Assembly: GCA_002435835.1 (NCBI GenBank)
Contig: DIVM01000294.1
Location: 1-9,585 of the forward strand
DNA length: 9,585 nt
DNA from: Firmicutes bacterium UBA6132
GTDB taxonomy: Bacteria; Bacillota_A; Clostridia; Tissierellales; Sedimentibacteraceae
Reading direction: 5' to 3'
In this document: positions 7,043 to 9,585 of the stretch, in pieces
How positions within the stretch are numbered: position 1 is the stretch's first letter
Layout of the letters: the number at the start of each line of letters is the position of its first letter
Position numbers and translations under genes: made by a program
Notes under the pieces: model-generated
What the model was told of the DNA's origin: nothing
The model's input: the letters and a program-made list of their open reading frames with translations, nothing else
Databases searched by the model: none

Positions 7043-7071
7043 ATTATATGTGGGATTTTCAATTATGGTAA
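7043..7071 (-). promoter_or_regulatory. Sigma-A-type promoter of the peroxiredoxin gene
   Basis: Read on the minus strand, TTACCA (7071-7066) and TATAAT (7048-7043) are 17 bases apart. The -35 starts immediately beyond the T run of the preceding terminator, so the two elements are packed end to end. The -35 is only a 4/6 match. No clear PerR or Fur box overlaps it. Confidence 0.65.
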
Positions 7072-7072
7072 T

Positions 7073-7098
7073 AAAAAAAAGAAACCCCGAAGGGTTCC
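7073..7098 (-). terminator. Intrinsic terminator with UUCG tetraloop, minus strand
   Basis: In minus-strand RNA, GGAACCC and GGGUUUC pair over 7 bp (one G-U) around a C(UUCG)G loop, and eight U follow directly (7080-7073). This is the classic stable terminator shape. It only makes sense for a transcript coming from the right on the minus strand and so supports a gene at 7136-7375. The plus-strand side has only TTTT. Confidence 0.85.
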
Positions 7099-7135
7099 TT
7101 TTAACGCTTAACAAATAATTAAACATTTCTGCTTA

Positions 7136-7375
7136 TTATTTTCGTAAATTATGAAAGTTTACACCTATAATTGGTCTATATTGGGATGGTTTATTATTAA
7201 CAATTTTTTTCTCTTCCATTTTAGTATTTTCTTTCGTCATACTGTTTAAAAGAGGGTAAAGATTATCTGTTACAATAAAGTCATCCTTAAACTTAAAACC
7301 ATGCATTACATTGAGTTTATTAACGTTCTTTCTATTCGGAGTGTTACCATTTGTTTTACCTTTTTCGTATTCCAA
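7136..7375 (-). CDS. Hypothetical small basic protein, unrecognised
   Basis: A 79-codon frame that I do not recognise. The product is hydrophilic, rich in N and K, without cysteine, signal peptide or membrane segment. It has an N-terminal KGKTNGNTPNRKN stretch, a central HGFKFKDDFIVTDNLYPLL segment and the end KPSQYRPIIGVNFHNLRK. Support for coding comes from codons that often begin with a purine (GAA, AAA, GGT, GAT, AAT) and from a strong terminator 38 bases after the stop on the same strand. The start is less sure: TTG at 7375-7373 has AAAGGA about 10 bases upstream, preceded by an in-frame TGA; the first ATG (7306) would leave 56 residues. A TATAAT occurs at 7432-7427 on the minus strand but lacks a -35 partner. 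It lies between the peroxiredoxin and mltG. The opposite-strand frame here has no ribosome site. Confidence 0.55.
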   Translation of the reverse strand: MEYEKGKTNGNTPNRKNVNKLNVMHGFKFKDDFIVTDNLYPLLNSMTKENTKMEEKKIVNNKPSQYRPIIGVNFHNLRK

Positions 7376-7507
7376 AGCAACCAGATCCTTTCAAAATTAG
7401 TTTCAATCATAATTTTGTTAAGCAATATTATATTAACCAATGTTCAAAAAAATATCCTTAGTATTAAAAAAAATAAAAAATTAAGAAACAGCTAAATTTA
7501 TTTTATA

Positions 7508-7536
7508 TTGAAATTAAATGTAGATGGTTGTATAAT
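7508..7536 (+). promoter_or_regulatory. Strong sigma-A-type promoter of the mltG-trmR-trhP operon
   Basis: TTGAAA (7508-7513) and a perfect TATAAT (7531-7536) are 17 bases apart, 41 bases before the mltG ATG. This is the best promoter match in the window. The rest of the stretch between the small minus-strand gene and mltG (7376-7507) is A- and T-rich, and I see no other feature in it. Confidence 0.78.
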
Positions 7537-7577
7537 AATATCTAAATGCGAAATATTTTATGAAATATGGAGGATAA

Positions 7578-8606
7578 ATGAAAAAAATATTAAGTTTTAC
7601 TTTATTAATTTTAATTTTATTAGGGGTTGTAGCTTATTTTTTTATAGATAATTATATAGATAAGTCTTTAAAAGAAGTTGACAGTAATAATAATGCTATT
7701 GTATTAGTAGAAATTCCAGTAGGAAGTTCAACTAATGATATAGCTGAAATATTATCTCAAAATAATTTAATTAAAGATACTTTTGTTTTTAAGTTTTATG
7801 CTAAAAAAACTGGTATTGACAGTAAATTAAAAGCTGGTAGTTTTAATCTTTCTAAAAATATGAATGTTGAAGAAATAATGGATGCACTTATAAATAAAGG
7901 TGTATCAGGAAACACTTTAAACATTACTATAGTAGAAGGATTAAATTTACAGGAAGCTGCTAAATCTATATCTGAACAAACTACATTAAATTATGAGAAA
8001 CTTTTAAGTTTAATGGAAAATATGGAAATTTATAAAGCAGAATATAAGTTTTTAATGGATAATCCTAATATTAACACTTTACAAGGTTATTTAATGCCTG
8101 ACACATATAATGTATACAAAGATGCCAGTGAAGAACAAATTATAAAAATGCTCTTGAGTCAATTTGATGGATATTATGTTGCTGAATTTAAGCCACTTCT
8201 TGAAAACTCTGGTTTAAGCCTTGATGAAATAGTAAACTTAGCAAGTATAGTTGAAAAGGAAGCTGTTCTTGATGATGAAAGAGATGAAATAGCAGCAGCA
8301 TTTTTAAACCGCTTAAAAATTAATATGAAGCTGCAATCATGTGCAACTGTTAATTATGCTCATGGTGTGTGGAAGGAATCATTAACTTTAGAAGATATAG
8401 CAATTGATTCTCCTTATAATACTTATTTAATAGAAGGACTTCCACCAACGGCTATAAATTCTCCAGGAAGAGCTTGTATAAATGCTGTTTTAAATCCTGC
8501 AGATGTTGATTATTTGTTTTTTGTGGCCAAGGGTGACGGTTCCCATTATTTTTCAAATAATTATGAAGACCATTTAGCAGCAATAGAAAAATATGAAAAT
8601 AATTAA
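7578..8606 (+). CDS. mltG: Endolytic murein transglycosylase MltG (YceG-like)
   Basis: A 342-residue inner-membrane protein that cleaves nascent glycan strands and is thought to act as a terminase for peptidoglycan polymerisation. One N-terminal membrane segment (about residues 4-23) follows the basic MKK, placing the rest outside. A LysM-like subdomain (about 43-108, VEIPVGSSTNDIAEIL) precedes the catalytic YceG domain. LASIVEKEA (221-229) carries the catalytic glutamate, E226, matching E218 of the E. coli enzyme. Further family blocks are FLNRLKINMKLQSCATVNYAHG (242-263), SPYNTYLIEGLPP (278-290) and YLFFVAKGDGSHYF (312-325). Length is normal. GGAGG at 7569-7573 lies 4 bases before the ATG. 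It begins an operon with trmR 25 nt downstream, the order seen in B. subtilis (yrrL-yrrM). The homologue's genetic tie to the PASTA-kinase/ReoM pathway makes the nearby ireB notable. Confidence 0.96.
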   Translation: MKKILSFTLLILILLGVVAYFFIDNYIDKSLKEVDSNNNAIVLVEIPVGSSTNDIAEILSQNNLIKDTFVFKFYAKKTGIDSKLKAGSFNLSKNMNVEEIMDALINKGVSGNTLNITIVEGLNLQEAAKSISEQTTLNYEKLLSLMENMEIYKAEYKFLMDNPNINTLQGYLMPDTYNVYKDASEEQIIKMLLSQFDGYYVAEFKPLLENSGLSLDEIVNLASIVEKEAVLDDERDEIAAAFLNRLKINMKLQSCATVNYAHGVWKESLTLEDIAIDSPYNTYLIEGLPPTAINSPGRACINAVLNPADVDYLFFVAKGDGSHYFSNNYEDHLAAIEKYENN

Positions 8607-8631
8607 GTAAATTTAGTTTAAGGAAGATAAA

Positions 8632-9285
8632 ATGGACAATATTAATAGGGAATATATAGATATCTATATTAACAGCCTAATAAAAAATGAAAATGAAAAA
8701 CTTGAGCGTTTTAGAAAAGATTGTGAAGAAAGACAGCTTCCAATAATTCATAGAGAAGTTGGCCAGTTCATAAAATTTATGATAAAACAATCAAATGCAA
8801 AAAGTGTAATTGAAATTGGAACTAATGTTGGTTATTCGTCAATATTTTTCACACAAATGATGGAAATTTTGAACGGAGAAAGCCGCGTTGTTACATTTGA
8901 GAGAAGTGAAAAGTTTTATGAAGAAGCTATAAAAAATATAAAAAGTTTTAATCTTGAAAAAAATATTGAAGTACTCTTTGGTGATGCAGTTGAAAATTTA
9001 GATAAAGTAAATGAAAGTTTTGATTTAGCTTTTATAGATGCAGCTAAAAGTTATTATAAAGTGTTTTTTGACAAATGTGTTCTTAAAATGAAACCAGGTG
9101 GAATAATACTTTCAGATAATGTTTTATATCAAGGTATGATTGCAACAGATGATTTAGTTGTAAAAAGAAAAAAAACATTAGTTAGAAATTTAAGAGAATA
9201 TCTTCAATATATATCAGAGGATGAAAGATTTATAACGACCGTCCTACCTTTAGGGGATGGATTAGCAGTTACATTAATAAAATAA
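8632..9285 (+). CDS. trmR: tRNA 5-hydroxyuridine methyltransferase TrmR (class I O-methyltransferase, family 3)
   Basis: A 217-residue cytoplasmic SAM-dependent methyltransferase. In B. subtilis the homologue YrrM/TrmR methylates 5-hydroxyuridine at tRNA position 34 to give 5-methoxyuridine. SAM motif I is VIEIGTNVGYSS (59-70), the ribose-binding acid is E90 in TFERS, and D118 in FGDA fits the adenine-contacting site. The divalent metal site is FIDAAKS (134-140, D136) together with SDNV (161-164, D162 and N163), as in catechol-type O-methyltransferases. The N-terminal helices and length are typical. ATG 8632 follows AAGGA (8620-8624). The tRNA role is inferred from gene order: mltG lies before it and a U32-family gene 40 bases after it. 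Without that context the fold alone would only say O-methyltransferase. The last codons include an unusually GC-rich patch (ACG ACC GTC CTA) that belongs to an inverted repeat. Confidence 0.88.
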   Translation: MDNINREYIDIYINSLIKNENEKLERFRKDCEERQLPIIHREVGQFIKFMIKQSNAKSVIEIGTNVGYSSIFFTQMMEILNGESRVVTFERSEKFYEEAIKNIKSFNLEKNIEVLFGDAVENLDKVNESFDLAFIDAAKSYYKVFFDKCVLKMKPGGIILSDNVLYQGMIATDDLVVKRKKTLVRNLREYLQYISEDERFITTVLPLGDGLAVTLIK

Positions 9286-9295
9286 GGGGACGGTC
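9237..9295. repeat. GC-rich inverted repeat across the trmR stop codon
   Basis: GACCGTCC (9237-9244, inside the last coding part of trmR) is an exact reverse complement of GGACGGTC (9288-9295, just after the stop), with 43 bases between. The right arm belongs to GGGGACGGTCC, which stands out against the AT-rich surroundings and recalls small GGGACGG-type repeats that I remember from clostridial genomes. It could fold in mRNA between trmR and the next gene, leaving the downstream ribosome site (9315-9320) free. A single 8-bp match could also be chance. Confidence 0.4.
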
Positions 9296-9325
9296 CTTAA
9301 GTTAAACAGATTAAAAGGAGAAAAT

Positions 9326-9585
9326 ATGTTACCAAAATTATTAGCACCTGCAGGAAGTATGGATAAATTAATTATGGCAGTTGAGTATGGAGCAGATGAA
9401 ATATACTTTGCGGGTAAATCGATGGGAATGAGGGCAGGTAGTAAAAATTTTACTGATAAAGATTTAGAAAAAGCAGTGGAATATTGTCATGACCATGGTA
9501 AAAATGCAAACATAACAGTTAATATTACACCACATAATGATGATTTAAAAGGTTTTGAAGATTATATAAAATATTTAAGTAAAAT
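9326..9585 (+). CDS. Peptidase U32-family protein, 5' part (probable tRNA U34 hydroxylation protein TrhP)
   Basis: The first 86 codons are in the window and the frame is open at the right edge. The start, LPKLLAPAGSMDKLIMAVEY, is the hallmark N-terminus of U32 proteins, followed by GADEIYFAGKSMGMRAG, KNFTDKDLEKAVEYCHDHGK and a beta-strand TVNITPHNDDL. Despite the peptidase name, homologues next to trmR (B. subtilis yrrN/yrrO, trhP1/trhP2; E. coli TrhP) are required for prephenate-dependent hydroxylation of tRNA U34, which makes the substrate for TrmR. ATG 9326 has AAGGAG five bases upstream. No promoter or terminator separates it from trmR, so it is most likely in the mltG-trmR operon. Whether it is the P1- or P2-like copy, and whether a second copy follows, cannot be told from this fragment. 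Confidence 0.9.
   Translation, partial: MLPKLLAPAGSMDKLIMAVEYGADEIYFAGKSMGMRAGSKNFTDKDLEKAVEYCHDHGKNANITVNITPHNDDLKGFEDYIKYLSK

Noticed and set aside
7025..7054. Imperfect inverted repeat CCCATATG / TATATGTGGG around the peroxiredoxin -10, as a possible operator
   Set aside because: Only a few pairs hold without mismatch, and one arm is largely the Shine-Dalgarno complement. It does not match a PerR or Fur box.
7301..7495. Plus-strand open frame of 64 codons, hydrophobic product, opposite the small minus-strand gene
   Set aside because: No ribosome site before its ATG, it ends in an A-rich low-complexity stretch, and the terminator evidence supports the minus strand.
1..9585. CRISPR arrays, tRNA/rRNA genes, insertion sequences, riboswitches
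   Set aside because: No spaced direct repeats, no cloverleaf-like or rRNA sequence, no transposase or integrase, and no long structured leader were seen on either strand.

Overview
The window is strongly AT-rich, with Shine-Dalgarno sites of the GGAGG/GAGGTG type, short intergenic gaps and housekeeping genes typical of low-GC Gram-positive bacteria. The gene set and order point to an anaerobic member of the Clostridia (Bacillota): alaS, ireB/reoM, ruvX, a DUF1292 gene, fur, RNase J, mltG, trmR and a U32-family gene. I cannot name genus or species from the sequence alone.

Layout. Bases 1-1648 hold the 3' part of alaS. A separate sigma-A-type promoter (1679-1707) drives ireB/reoM (1725-1991), which ends at a hairpin (2047-2072). 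A co-directional cluster follows: an aldo/keto reductase carrying a C-terminal 2[4Fe-4S] module (2120-3064), ruvX (3072-3488), a DUF1292 protein (3506-3751), a Fur-type metalloregulator (3775-4248) and an RNase J-type nuclease (4226-6109). Spacing is 7-23 nt, except for a 23-nt fur/rnj overlap, so this looks like one transcript. It ends at a strong bidirectional hairpin (6116-6149), shared with a convergent minus-strand peroxiredoxin gene (6153-7016). Further right on the minus strand is an unrecognised 79-codon gene (7136-7375) with its own UUCG-loop terminator, directly abutting the peroxiredoxin promoter. From 7508 rightward a consensus promoter starts a plus-strand operon: mltG (7578-8606), trmR (8632-9285) and the 5' end of a U32-family gene, probably trhP (9326 to the window edge).

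How the genes fit together. From established knowledge, B. subtilis has the order alaS-yrzL(ireB/reoM)-yrrK(ruvX)-yrzB(DUF1292)-yrrL(mltG)-yrrM(trmR)-yrrN/yrrO(trhP1/P2). The window keeps that core but has extra genes at two places: the Fe-S aldo/keto reductase between ireB and ruvX, and fur-rnj plus the two minus-strand genes between DUF1292 and mltG. ReoM/IreB and MltG both concern control or execution of peptidoglycan synthesis. TrmR and TrhP act together in making 5-methoxyuridine at the tRNA wobble position. Fur, the 1-Cys-type peroxiredoxin and the Fe-S oxidoreductase are a plausible iron/redox subset, though no regulatory link is visible in the sequence.

Most of the window is conserved housekeeping and I see no convincing novel multi-gene system. 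The parts most worth a second look are the small minus-strand gene, the low-complexity C-terminal tail on the peroxiredoxin, the Fe-S aldo/keto reductase of unknown function inside a cell-cycle/tRNA cluster, and a GC-rich inverted repeat across the end of trmR.
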